DNA of 35,328 bases from JAHJBR01 sp040757035 (lineage in GTDB: Archaea; Micrarchaeota; Micrarchaeia; Anstonellales; Bilamarchaeaceae): NCBI GenBank assembly GCA_040757035.1, contig JBFLYM010000008.1, positions 1-35,328 on the forward strand, given 5' to 3'. The notes beneath the pieces were generated by a model. That model was not told where the DNA came from, did no database searches, and saw only the letters and a list, made by a program, of their open reading frames with translations. A program made the translations under genes and the position numbers. Within the stretch, counting starts at the first letter, position 1; each line of letters begins with the position of its first letter. Below are positions 1 through 7,757 of this stretch, one piece after another.

Positions 1-32
1 TTTTTACTCTTTCAAAGGTTTTCATATGCCTA

Positions 33-111
33 TTTAGGCACATAAAGATTAATAAAGCTTTCGCTAGTTTTATCTCGAAAAAGAAAACTAGAATTGATAT
101 ATGTGCCTAAA
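33..111. repeat. Nested inverted repeat upstream of the first gene
   Basis: Outer arms TTTAGGCACATA (33-44) and TATGTGCCTAAA (100-111) are perfect 12-nt reverse complements. Inside them lie CTAGTTTT (64-71) and AAAACTAG (84-91), a perfect 8-nt pair. TGCCTATTTAGGCA (27-40) is a further small palindrome sharing the left outer arm. The structure ends 17 nt before the TATA box at 129, so it could be an operator, a structured RNA end or the terminus of a small element. The arms are read directly; the function is unknown. Confidence 0.6.
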
Positions 112-128
112 AAAGTAGGAGCTTAGGG

Positions 129-136
129 TATAAATA
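129..136 (+). promoter_or_regulatory. TATA box of the first gene
   Basis: TATAAATA lies about 30 nt before the ATG at 163. Archaeal transcription starts about 25 nt after the TATA centre, so the transcript would begin within a few nucleotides of the start codon. No ribosome-binding site is visible, which fits a leaderless mRNA. Confidence 0.6.
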
Positions 137-162
137 AGTTTAATTAAATAGGTTTAATAAAA

Positions 163-945
163 ATGGCATTTTCAGGAAGTGATATTCGTTTGGAATCAAA
201 ATCAAATAGAATAAAGATATGCACGCCAGTTCCAGATAAGATGTTTGCCATGCTTTTACCAGCTTACGATGGTATATCTACTATAGAAGCATATTTTTTG
301 ATAGCTGAGCTAAACAAGAAATTAAATACAAGAATTCAAATGTTAAGCATAGCTTCTTTAGAAGAAATACTGCCACACTTCAACAAACAAATATTCGATG
401 AATCTAGCGAAGAAGCTGAAACTTTAGCGATGTTCAGATTTACTCAATGGTTCCCAATTAATACGTTTGTCGCATATAAAAACTACGTAATAGGTGATAT
501 GATAGCACATATCAAAGCTAATTTTGGTTTCGATAAAATAATGATACCATCGCATCATAATAAACGAGGTAAGATGCTTTTAATAGATAATTTAACTGAG
601 AATAATTTCAGTTTTGATGGAAATGCCGAAACTTGGAATATTATCAATCTTTTAGATAAAACAAAATGTGTAAAGATAGATACAACAATTTTTTATAATA
701 ATTTATGGCCTTTTGGTTGCTATATTGGTCCTCTTACATATCAGGTTAATAATCACGATGATCTCACTGTTTTGAATAATACTATAACAACAAAATGTAT
801 CTTTGAGCTCACTGCCGATACCTCGCCTTTTTTCCCTATAGGATTAATAGTAGAAGTTCCTCAAACAGATATCTCAGCAATTGAAGGTTTGACATATCAC
901 GAGATAGCTCGGGTCTGCCATGAAGTGAGAAAAACAATCACATGA
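163..945 (+). CDS. Hypothetical protein, 260 aa
   Basis: I do not recognise this protein. It is a soluble, mixed alpha/beta-looking chain without a signal peptide or membrane segment. Visible points are an N-terminal hydrophobic stretch around residues 26-45, an IMIPSHHNKRG segment near residues 126-136 with paired histidines, and scattered cysteines (about residues 20, 167, 185, 213, 252) that form no obvious metal-binding pair. The ATG follows a good TATA box with almost no leader. The next gene has its own promoter and lies in the same direction, so the two may form an accessory pair downstream of the inverted repeat at 33-111. Coding status is supported by length and by codon use like that of the neighbours; the function is unknown. 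Confidence 0.7.
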   Translation: MAFSGSDIRLESKSNRIKICTPVPDKMFAMLLPAYDGISTIEAYFLIAELNKKLNTRIQMLSIASLEEILPHFNKQIFDESSEEAETLAMFRFTQWFPINTFVAYKNYVIGDMIAHIKANFGFDKIMIPSHHNKRGKMLLIDNLTENNFSFDGNAETWNIINLLDKTKCVKIDTTIFYNNLWPFGCYIGPLTYQVNNHDDLTVLNNTITTKCIFELTADTSPFFPIGLIVEVPQTDISAIEGLTYHEIARVCHEVRKTIT

Positions 946-953
946 TTTATAAA
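946..953 (+). promoter_or_regulatory. TATA box of the second gene
   Basis: TTTATAAA begins immediately after the stop codon of the preceding gene. Predicted initiation near 973-977 gives a short leader containing the strong ribosome-binding site at 979-987. Confidence 0.5.
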
Positions 954-978
954 GATATTGTTATAATAATAGAACATA

Positions 979-987
979 GGGGGTGGT
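979..987 (+). promoter_or_regulatory. Ribosome-binding site that decides the start at 992
   Basis: GGGGGTGGT is a near match to GGAGGTGAT, the complement of the archaeal 16S 3' end. It ends 4 nt before ATG 992. The in-frame GTG at 983 lies inside this site, so it is unlikely to be the start. Confidence 0.65.
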
Positions 988-991
988 TATA

Positions 992-1867
992 ATGGTAGAA
1001 AATCAACTTCTGACGATTCCAAGAAAAATAAAACAAAAACTGGAGAACATGCCTTTAATTCCGCAGCAACTTAAACTTGAAAATTTACAAGAAAAACTTA
1101 AAGTAGATCTTGTAACACTAAAACTTTTTAGAGATGAAATATTGCGTATACCTCGACCGTCTTCTTTAAATTATAAAACCAAACTTTATGAAATAATAAT
1201 ACCTAGTAGATTTTTAGCACCCAAAGGTTATTTACTTGATCCTTTTTCGATTTTTTATATTGTAAGCAAAGATAAAACATGCGATGAGGTAAATGGGAAA
1301 ATAGTTAAGAGATTTATTAATTATTTCGATATTTTTCATGATGCTCATGAAAGAGGAGTTGAGCTCCTTAATGGCGTTACCATTTATCCTAATAAAAAAG
1401 ATGAAAATTTGATGGCTCACCTTCGTGCTATTGAGAGCTATAAAGATTTACGTTTTACAGAGTACTTTTTTGCAAAGTGCGATCCTTGTTCTGAAGATAT
1501 GTCAAAAACGCCGAAAACCGACATAATGGAGCATGTCAAAATATTCGAACTTCTTATTGACGAATATAAGGATTATTGTTTTTATAAATCTTCGGTTGTT
1601 AAGTGGTGGTCAAATCTCTTTACTACAATAAAAGAAATGAAGTCAGAATATATGAACAATATAGACAAGATGGAAGGTTTCTCATTAGTGTATAAAATAG
1701 TCTTTTTAGGATTGTTAAATTCAAAAATAGATGAGATATTTAAAGAAAATGTGGAAAAGATAGATAATTATTTTAAGAAGATATGGAATATTGTGTATGA
1801 TATACATAAAAAATTAGAGGAATTAGATAACGCATATTTAGGCATTCTTAAGAGCCCACGCAATTAA
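992..1867 (+). CDS. Hypothetical protein, 291 aa
   Basis: No family recognised. The protein is hydrophilic and mostly helical, with no signal peptide. It has a central segment with aromatic and histidine residues (FDIFHDAHERG near 112-122) and a C-terminal third rich in Lys, Glu, Asn and Ile that looks like a long helical bundle. A CDPC motif lies near residue 162. I chose ATG 992 over the upstream in-frame GTG 983 because the ribosome-binding site at 979-987 covers the GTG. It is probably an accessory gene linked to the preceding orphan, but nothing in the sequence assigns a role. It converges on the lipoprotein gene on the other strand with a palindrome between them. Confidence 0.7.
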   Translation: MVENQLLTIPRKIKQKLENMPLIPQQLKLENLQEKLKVDLVTLKLFRDEILRIPRPSSLNYKTKLYEIIIPSRFLAPKGYLLDPFSIFYIVSKDKTCDEVNGKIVKRFINYFDIFHDAHERGVELLNGVTIYPNKKDENLMAHLRAIESYKDLRFTEYFFAKCDPCSEDMSKTPKTDIMEHVKIFELLIDEYKDYCFYKSSVVKWWSNLFTTIKEMKSEYMNNIDKMEGFSLVYKIVFLGLLNSKIDEIFKENVEKIDNYFKKIWNIVYDIHKKLEELDNAYLGILKSPRN

Positions 1868-1881
1868 AATGACTTTGTACT

Positions 1882-1904
1882 GATCCACTAAAAAAACGTG
1901 GATC
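1882..1904. terminator. Palindrome in a convergent intergenic gap, possible bidirectional terminator
   Basis: GATCCAC (1882-1888) and GTGGATC (1898-1904) are perfect 7-nt inverted arms around a 9-nt A-rich loop. They sit in the 45-bp gap between two convergent genes. A hairpin here could end both transcripts or stabilise their 3' ends. Archaeal termination relies mainly on T-tracts, so the hairpin role is inferred. Confidence 0.4.
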
Positions 1905-1912
1905 GTATATAC

Positions 1913-2437
1913 TCAACCAAACTTAGTTGGTAAACCTTCACGGCCTAAAAAAAACAAAATCATTGGAACAAATATAAAAATCGTAGGGCATAATAAAACA
2001 TTACCTCTATTTTTCGCTTTTTCTACTTTTTCTTTGCATTGGTTTTTATAATGTTTTGTCGGGTCTTCAAACCAGGTTGGATGTTCAAACCAACTCGCAC
2101 TTATTTTATCGCAAATATTTTCATCACGAAGCTGTTCGGCTATATCAAAATAACACATGTTTCGCTCGCTCGCTTCTATCCAACTTAATTTCCCTCCAGT
2201 ACTAATTTCATCGCACATTTGTACTGCTGATTGGCTGTTTCCTTTAAGCGCATAACCCATTGCAACTTCATGATAGCACATTGCAACATCGCCCCACGCA
2301 AGATTATTTAGTAACGTTTCTCTTTTTAGTTCATCACATTCGCTTTCGCTTTTGGGTATAATACAGCCTGCAAAAAAAAAGAATGTAAGAAATACAAATG
2401 AAAGAAAAAACGCAAATGTAGAAAGAAATTTTACCAT
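1913..2437 (-). CDS. Cysteine-rich lipoprotein-like membrane protein
   Basis: A 174-aa protein with a hydrophobic N-terminus (residues 4-24) ending in a lipobox-like FFAGC, with Cys25 as the possible lipidated residue. The middle is helical and carries a loosely repeated pattern, CY followed by an Ala-containing helix and then CD-x-IS (for example around MCYHEVAMGYA and MCYFDIAEQL). A second hydrophobic segment, LLCPTIFIFVPMILFFLG, lies near the C-terminus. Similar Cys-spaced repeat lipoproteins are common in small-genome archaea, but I know of no assigned function. It lies downstream of orc1/cdc6 on the same strand, about 70 bp away, and may share its transcript. The start is supported by a weak GAGG 8 nt upstream of the ATG. 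Confidence 0.7.
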   Translation of the reverse strand: MVKFLSTFAFFLSFVFLTFFFFAGCIIPKSESECDELKRETLLNNLAWGDVAMCYHEVAMGYALKGNSQSAVQMCDEISTGGKLSWIEASERNMCYFDIAEQLRDENICDKISASWFEHPTWFEDPTKHYKNQCKEKVEKAKNRGNVLLCPTIFIFVPMILFFLGREGLPTKFG

Positions 2438-2502
2438 TTTACTGCCTCAAAGAACCATTTGCGCGAATTCCGCCTTTTCGAATTCCGCCTCTTCGTTTTC
2501 AT
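2431..2502 (-). CDS. Possible 23-residue basic peptide between orc1/cdc6 and the lipoprotein gene
   Basis: An ATG on the - strand at 2502 opens a 23-codon frame whose first half is a tandem of KRRNS units encoded by the 15-nt direct repeat at 2464-2493. Its stop (TAA, 2433-2431) lies just past the lipoprotein ATG (2437-2435), so the two would be translationally coupled. It could be a leader peptide or chance. No ribosome-binding site is obvious. Confidence 0.25.
   Translation of the reverse strand: MKTKRRNSKRRNSRKWFFEAVKW
2464..2493. repeat. Tandem 15-bp direct repeat
   Basis: CGAATTCCGCCTTTT (2464-2478) is followed directly by CGAATTCCGCCTCTT (2479-2493), with one mismatch. The repeat is GC-richer than its surroundings and lies in the gap between orc1/cdc6 and the lipoprotein gene. 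Confidence 0.7.
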
Positions 2503-2507
2503 GTAAA

Positions 2508-3761
2508 TCATCTATGAACCGCACCAGAAATCGCATTAGGAATTGTATTAGGAACCAAATGCTTAAGCAAATCAATTACTCCTTTCGCATCGTAGCCGAG
2601 TTTTATAAGAGTGGTGTGCCCGCGCATGCCTTTTCCGCTTATTGTAAGTGTGATAAGTCCAAGTGTTTCCAAATCGGATAAATATTCCTTGTACCAACGC
2701 GAACTTCTCGCTCTTTTCCCAGCCAGCTTCGCAATAGCTTCGTATTCTTCATAAACTTCTCCAGAAATTAGAAAACCGATTTCATTCCCGATTTCTAATT
2801 TAGAATAACGACTACCTCGCAAACTAAGACGCGCGATCGCATAAAGAACAAGTTGATGATTTTCAGGAAGCGTGTTTATTGTTTCGGCTGCAAGGTCAAT
2901 GTCCACTTTTTTGCGCGCTGCTTCAACTTCTATATTTGTAACTAAGTTTTTTCCATTGCGTTCGGTAATTTCTGCTGCGCTTTCGAACAGTTTAAGCGCG
3001 TATCTTGCGTCTCCGGTTTCCTGGGCTGCAACTGCTGAAGCTAGGTTTATTGCGGATTCATCTACCGTTCCTTCTTTCATTCCAATTTGTGCGCGTTGTT
3101 TTAGAATTTGTTGAAGTTGGGGCGCGGTGTATGGAGCAAAAACCATCTCGCTTTCGTATAAACTGCTTTTGCTTCTTGCGTCCAAATCATTTTTAAACGA
3201 AAGCTTATTAGAAATTCCTATTATAGAGATTCCGCCGGTTTTTTTTTCATCATTTGAGCGCGTGAGCGTGTATATTAATTCATCAAGATCTCTTATCATA
3301 TCTATTTCGTCTAATATAACTATTAGTTGAATACCGCGATTCATCACTTCAATAAGTTTTTCATAAATGAACGGAAGTCCAAATCCGCTTTTTTCAAGTT
3401 CAGGGCTGAATTGTTTAAGTATTTTTTGCATTAATCTATAGCGCGAATTATAGATCCTGCAATTGACATAGGTTATTGACACTTTGTTGTTGCCCATACG
3501 CTCAATTTTTTCCGCAACCTTACGCGCGCTGCATGTTTTTCCTGTTCCTGTTTTTCCATATATGAACAAATTACGTGGTTTTTGTCCGTTCGCTGCTGGA
3601 GCGAGCGTATATAAAATTTCTGATATCTCATTGTCTCTAAATAAAATCTCATCCGGAACATAATGTGGAGAAAGTACATTTCTATCTTTGAAAATTCCTC
3701 TATTTGAATCAATAGAATTAATTGGATCAATATTGCGCTGTGAATCCATAATAATATCCAT
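2508..3761 (-). CDS. cdc6: Orc1/Cdc6 family replication initiator
   Basis: A 417-aa origin-binding AAA+ ATPase that recognises origin boxes and loads the MCM helicase. The Walker A motif GKTGTGKT is at residues 69-76 and Walker B VILDEID at about 148-154. A sensor-1 region, IIGISNKLSF, follows near 179-188. The C-terminal third (from about 295) has the winged-helix pattern of the family, ending in a GKGMRGHTTLIKLG wing that matches the usual GRGR-type wing. The length is normal for the family. The ATG at 3761 lies about 26 nt from a weak AT-rich TATA-like element, which suggests a leaderless message; a second ATG at 3749 is possible. It is divergent from the RNA polymerase operon, and the intervening region holds ORB-like motifs. 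Confidence 0.95.
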   Translation of the reverse strand: MDIIMDSQRNIDPINSIDSNRGIFKDRNVLSPHYVPDEILFRDNEISEILYTLAPAANGQKPRNLFIYGKTGTGKTCSARKVAEKIERMGNNKVSITYVNCRIYNSRYRLMQKILKQFSPELEKSGFGLPFIYEKLIEVMNRGIQLIVILDEIDMIRDLDELIYTLTRSNDEKKTGGISIIGISNKLSFKNDLDARSKSSLYESEMVFAPYTAPQLQQILKQRAQIGMKEGTVDESAINLASAVAAQETGDARYALKLFESAAEITERNGKNLVTNIEVEAARKKVDIDLAAETINTLPENHQLVLYAIARLSLRGSRYSKLEIGNEIGFLISGEVYEEYEAIAKLAGKRARSSRWYKEYLSDLETLGLITLTISGKGMRGHTTLIKLGYDAKGVIDLLKHLVPNTIPNAISGAVHR

Positions 3762-3832
3762 AACACAGTAAATCCGTAACTAAATAAAAAACTTCGCATT
3801 TCAGAGAACTTAGCTTTTATTCAAATTCGAGT

Positions 3833-3864
3833 CAGTGTTGTAAAAAAACCAGTGTTGTAAAAAA
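3833..3864. repeat. Direct repeat CAGTGTTGTAAAAAA
   Basis: Two perfect copies start at 3833 and 3850, a 17-bp period. The second copy extends 5' to CCAGTG, the ORB half-site. Confidence 0.75.
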
Positions 3865-3899
3865 TGTTCGGAATTACTGGTTACGTATGGGGATAGGTG

Positions 3900-3926
3900 T
3901 TTATAAATTTTTCTTTTTATATATAT
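3900..3926 (+). promoter_or_regulatory. Promoter of the RNA polymerase operon
   Basis: TTTATAAAT at 3900-3908 and TTATATATATT around 3917-3926 are both TATA-like. Initiation would fall between about 3928 and 3950, ahead of rpoH. Which box is used cannot be decided by eye. Confidence 0.5.
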
Positions 3927-3991
3927 TACTTTACGAAAAGTGATTGATTAGTGGTATTGTTAGAGATTTTGATCTAATTATTGGTGGTTTT

Positions 3992-4246
3992 TTGACAAAG
4001 AAAAAAGAAAAACTAGAAATAAATATTGATATTTTTAAACATTTTTTGGTTCCAAGAATGGAAATAATTTCTAAAGCTGAAAAAGAGAACCTTCTTAAAA
4101 AATATAATATTGTCGAAGTTAATTTACCGAAAATGAAGGTTAGCGATCCGGCTGCAAAAAAATTAAATGCACAAATAGGCGACGTTGTGAAAATTGAAAG
4201 AGAAGACCCAACAGCAAAATATAATTATTATAGATTAATAATATAA
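3992..4246 (+). CDS. rpoH: RNA polymerase subunit H (Rpo5)
   Basis: This is the archaeal counterpart of the C-terminal domain of eukaryotic Rpb5. It helps form the lower jaw around downstream DNA. The family core is clear: INIDIFKHFLVPRMEIIS, LLKKYNI, LPKMKVSDPAAKKLNAQIGD and the C-terminal YNYYRLII. The open frame extends to TTG 3944 (100 aa), but I prefer TTG 3992. It gives 84 aa, close to the usual 75-85, and it follows GGTGG at 3981-3985 with good spacing. No in-frame ATG exists before the conserved core, so a non-ATG start is needed either way. It is the first gene of the polymerase operon. Confidence 0.9.
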   Translation: MTKKKEKLEINIDIFKHFLVPRMEIISKAEKENLLKKYNIVEVNLPKMKVSDPAAKKLNAQIGDVVKIEREDPTAKYNYYRLII

Positions 4247-4304
4247 TCCTCCTTGGCTAAAAATTGTTGCCTTCTTAAAACGATTATAACGTAACGATGG
4301 AAAA

Positions 4305-7300
4305 ATGGTAAAAAATCTTTTAGAAATTTATTTTAGAGATAATACTCTTGTAAAACAACAACTTGATTCGTTTAATAGATTTATAGACGTTGGACTTCAG
4401 GAAGTTGCGGACCGCAACAATGATATAAAAACAAGTGTAGCAGGTTTTGAATTCAAATTTGGCAGAGTGCGCATAGAACCACCAAGATTTTATGAAGTAA
4501 AGGGGGGATATCGGCAAATACTCCCGGTAGAAGCAAGATTAAGAAATCTGTCGTACACTGCACCAGTTTTCCTTGAGATAATTCCTATTTGTAACGGAGT
4601 TGAGCGCCCTGTTTATTCCGATGTTTTCATAGGCGAAATACCTATTATGGTAAAATCAAAACTCTGTTATCTTTCTTCAATGTCAAAAGATGAACTTATT
4701 ACAAACGGGGAGGACCCAAATGATCCAGGAGGATATTTTATTATTAATGGTTCTGAAAGGGTGCTTGTTTCAATTGAAGACTTGGTTCCGAATAGACTTT
4801 TAGTTACAAAAGAATCCACTGGCGAAATAATTGCGAAAATTTTTTCCACAAGACAAGGGTTTAGGGCAAGATGCGTAGTAAAACGCAATAATGATGGAAT
4901 ATTCAAAATTGAATTTCCGACCACTCCTTCTGATTTACCAATGATACAGGTTTTGCGTGTGCTTGGTTTTGACAAAGACCTGGATATTATTAATGTATTC
5001 TCAGAAAATAATATGATAAAAAATGACATACTACTCAATATAGAAACAGAAGAAAGCACTAATCAAAGCGAAGCAATGGAAATTTTGAGCAAACGTCTTT
5101 CGCCCGGCCAACAGCAGGAATATCGCCTCTCTAGACTTGAAACGCTTATTGATTCTTATCTTCTCCCGCATTTAGGAACCGAAAAAAAGGACAGAAAAAA
5201 GAAGGCAGAATATATTGTGCATATGGCAAAAAAAGCAATCATGGTGGCGTATAAAAAAACCGCGCCTGATGATAAAGATCATTACGCAAATAAACGTGTG
5301 AAATTGGCTGGTGATCTTATGTACGAACTTTTTAACTACGCGCTTCAGTTCCTTGTAAAGGATATGGTTTATCAAGCAAGTAGAGCAAACGCACGTGGAA
5401 GAAGATTGCAGGTGCACACTCTTGTAAGACAAGACGCAATGGCAGACAGAATAAGATACGCAATGGCAACAGGAAATTGGATTGCTGGACAAACAGGAGT
5501 AAGCCAATTGCTTGATAGAACGAGTTTTCTTTCCACGCTTTCGCATTTACGCAGAGTTATTTCTCCATTGAGCAAAAAACACCCGCATTTCAAAGCAAGA
5601 GATTTGCATGGAACGCATTGGGGAAAAATATGTCCAAGCGAAACACCGGAAGGACCAAGTTGCTCTCTTGTTAAAAATCTTTCAATTATGGCAGAAGTTT
5701 CAATAGGGGCCGATGAAACAGAAATATTGACAATACTCAACAATTTTGGAGTATGTACTACCGCCGCAACCGCACTGACGCACGCATGTACATTTGACGA
5801 ATCTAAAGGTAAATGTAAAGGTGAATGCGAAAACAAAACCAGCAAAAACGTCAAAAACGCATCTGTATATGTAAATGGAAAATTCATAGGAAAATATAAT
5901 AAACCTGAAGATTTGGTAAAAAGACTTAGGGAAAAAAGAAGAACAAACGAACTTAATTATCAGATAAATATTTATTACAATAAGCACACCCATGAAATTT
6001 TTATAAATTCAGAACGTGGGAGAGTAAGAAGACCATATATCGTAATCGAGAACGGAAAATCGCGGCTTAGTCAAGAAATTTTGGACAAGGCAAAAAATAA
6101 ATTATTAACTTGGCAGCATCTTATAAAAATGGGTGTAATAGAGTATCTGGATAGTGAAGAAGAGGAAAACGCATATGTGGCGCTCAATGCTGACGAAATA
6201 AACGAACGGCATACTCATCTTGAACCAGACGCATCAACTATTTTTGGAATAACCACAAACATGCTTCCTTATGTTGAATATAATTCCGCGCCAAGGATTA
6301 CTATGGCGTGCGCAATGGCAAAACAGAGTTTAGGAATATACGGCTCAAATTATCTTAACAGGTATGATACGCGCGCATATATTATGTATTATCCGCAACA
6401 ACCTCTTGTGCAAACAGATTCATATAGAGTACTCAATATGAAAAATACCGCTGCAGGACAAAATGTTGTAATCGCATTGACTTCTTTTAAAGGTTATAAC
6501 ATGGCAGATGGAATAATAGTCAATCGCTCTTCGGTAGATCGCGGTCTTGGAAGAGTAGTTATGTTCAGAACGTATGAAATAGAAGAAAGGCAGTATCCTG
6601 GAGGCCAAAAAGATACTATAGAACTTCCAAATCAAAATGTAATCGGTTATAGAGGCGAAAATGCATATTCAAAACTTGATAAAGATGGGATTGTTTCTCC
6701 AGGAACAGAAGTTAATGAATATGAAGTACTTGTTGGAAAAACATCACCACCAAGATTTTTGGAAGAGATTTCGGTTTTTGGTGCGATAGAAGAAAGGAAA
6801 AGAGAGGGTTCGCTTGCGCTTAAAGCACGAGAACAGGGAACGGTAGACAGCGTTCTTGTAACAGAGAGTTCTAGTGGAAATCGTCTTGTGAAGGTGCGTA
6901 TAAGATCAATAAAAGTTCCGGAAATTGGAGATAAAATTGCTTCAAGACACGGACAAAAAGGAGTAATTGGATTGATGGTTTCGCAAGAAGATATGCCCTT
7001 TACTAAAGATGGAATTGTCCCTGATGTAATAATCAATCCACATGCAATCCCTTCAAGGATGACTGCCGGGCATTTGCTTGAAACACTTGGAGGAAAGGCA
7101 TCTGCATTAAGCGGTTTGCTTATGGATGGAACAGCATTTAGTGGAAATAGGGAAGAAGAGTATGCAAAAATACTTAAAGAAAATGGATTTGAAGAGCATG
7201 GAGAAGAAATTCTTTATGATGGAACAAGCGGAAAGCAAATTAAAACTAAACTTTTTATCGGTGTTGTTTATTATCAAAGACTTCATCATCTTGTTTCGAA

Positions 7301-7661
7301 TAAAATACATATGCGGAGCAGAGGACCAATCCAATTATTAACTCATCAACCAACAGAAGGTAAGGCAAGAGAGGGTGGTTTGAGATTTGGTGAAATGGAA
7401 AGGGATTGCCTTATAGGATATGGGGCAAGCATGCTTATCAAAGAAAGACTTTTGGATGAAAGCGATAAAACTATACAGCTTGTTTGTAGCGAATGCGGAG
7501 CAATTGCAAATCATGATTACCTAAAACATAAAGACATCTGTCCTGTATGCGGAAATGAAGTAACAGAACCAATAGAGATGAGCTATGCGTTCAAACTTTT
7601 GCTTGATGAAATAAAATCACTTTGTTTGTTCCCGAGAATAATTTTAAGAGATAAAGCATGA
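4305..7661 (+). CDS. rpoB: RNA polymerase subunit B (Rpo2), unsplit
   Basis: The second-largest polymerase subunit, forming one side of the active-site cleft. At 1118 aa it is a single chain, unlike the split B'/B'' of many methanogens and halophiles. Landmarks are SETPEGPSCSLVKN (about 444-457), the ADGIIVNRSSVDRG region (about 730-743), the highly conserved GDKIASRHGQKGVIG (about 875-889) that contacts the nascent RNA, and a C-terminal zinc ribbon CSECG...CPVCG (about 1061-1083). Near residues 495-508 there is an unusual short insert with cysteines (HACTFDESKGKCKGEC) before the conserved VYVNGKFIGKY segment. It lies about 58 bp after rpoH and precedes rpoA1 in the same operon. ATG 4305 fits the family N-terminus; the nearby ATG 4297 is out of frame. 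Confidence 0.97.
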   Translation: MVKNLLEIYFRDNTLVKQQLDSFNRFIDVGLQEVADRNNDIKTSVAGFEFKFGRVRIEPPRFYEVKGGYRQILPVEARLRNLSYTAPVFLEIIPICNGVERPVYSDVFIGEIPIMVKSKLCYLSSMSKDELITNGEDPNDPGGYFIINGSERVLVSIEDLVPNRLLVTKESTGEIIAKIFSTRQGFRARCVVKRNNDGIFKIEFPTTPSDLPMIQVLRVLGFDKDLDIINVFSENNMIKNDILLNIETEESTNQSEAMEILSKRLSPGQQQEYRLSRLETLIDSYLLPHLGTEKKDRKKKAEYIVHMAKKAIMVAYKKTAPDDKDHYANKRVKLAGDLMYELFNYALQFLVKDMVYQASRANARGRRLQVHTLVRQDAMADRIRYAMATGNWIAGQTGVSQLLDRTSFLSTLSHLRRVISPLSKKHPHFKARDLHGTHWGKICPSETPEGPSCSLVKNLSIMAEVSIGADETEILTILNNFGVCTTAATALTHACTFDESKGKCKGECENKTSKNVKNASVYVNGKFIGKYNKPEDLVKRLREKRRTNELNYQINIYYNKHTHEIFINSERGRVRRPYIVIENGKSRLSQEILDKAKNKLLTWQHLIKMGVIEYLDSEEEENAYVALNADEINERHTHLEPDASTIFGITTNMLPYVEYNSAPRITMACAMAKQSLGIYGSNYLNRYDTRAYIMYYPQQPLVQTDSYRVLNMKNTAAGQNVVIALTSFKGYNMADGIIVNRSSVDRGLGRVVMFRTYEIEERQYPGGQKDTIELPNQNVIGYRGENAYSKLDKDGIVSPGTEVNEYEVLVGKTSPPRFLEEISVFGAIEERKREGSLALKAREQGTVDSVLVTESSSGNRLVKVRIRSIKVPEIGDKIASRHGQKGVIGLMVSQEDMPFTKDGIVPDVIINPHAIPSRMTAGHLLETLGGKASALSGLLMDGTAFSGNREEEYAKILKENGFEEHGEEILYDGTSGKQIKTKLFIGVVYYQRLHHLVSNKIHMRSRGPIQLLTHQPTEGKAREGGLRFGEMERDCLIGYGASMLIKERLLDESDKTIQLVCSECGAIANHDYLKHKDICPVCGNEVTEPIEMSYAFKLLLDEIKSLCLFPRIILRDKA

Positions 7662-7745
7662 AGCATAATAAAAAAATAATTGATATAGATAAGTGGATCG
7701 GTATAGTACCTGTGTAATGTAGTGAAGTGTAGTGAGGTAGTATAT

Positions 7746-7753
7746 GAGGTAAT
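7746..7753 (+). promoter_or_regulatory. Ribosome-binding site of rpoA1
   Basis: GAGGTAAT ends 4 nt before ATG 7758 and matches GGAGGTGAT with one substitution. It favours ATG 7758 over the in-frame ATG 7722. The surrounding 7709-7753 is built of repeated GTAGTGA/GAGGTA motifs. Confidence 0.55.
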
Positions 7754-7757
7754 ATGC

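Larger units (their letters stand above)
3762..3943. other. oriC: Candidate replication origin next to orc1/cdc6
   Basis: This 182-bp divergent gap holds two CAGTGTTGTAAAAAA repeats and, at 3874-3892, an element of the form ACTGG-TTACGTA-TGGGG. As I remember the archaeal origin recognition box (core CCAGTGGAAACGAAA followed by a G run), this keeps the ACTGG/CCAGTG dyad half and the G-string at about the right spacing. An AT-rich stretch at 3900-3935 could unwind, although it also serves as the rpo promoter. Origins often flank orc1/cdc6 in archaea. The motifs are seen in the sequence; origin function is inferred. Confidence 0.45.

Noticed and set aside
4297..4305. ATG at 4297 as the rpoB start
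   Set aside because: It is out of frame with the RpoB sequence; ATG 4305 is in frame and fits the family N-terminus.
5372..5887. Long - strand open frame inside rpoB
   Set aside because: Shadow of a strongly conserved coding region; no start context and no protein-like features.
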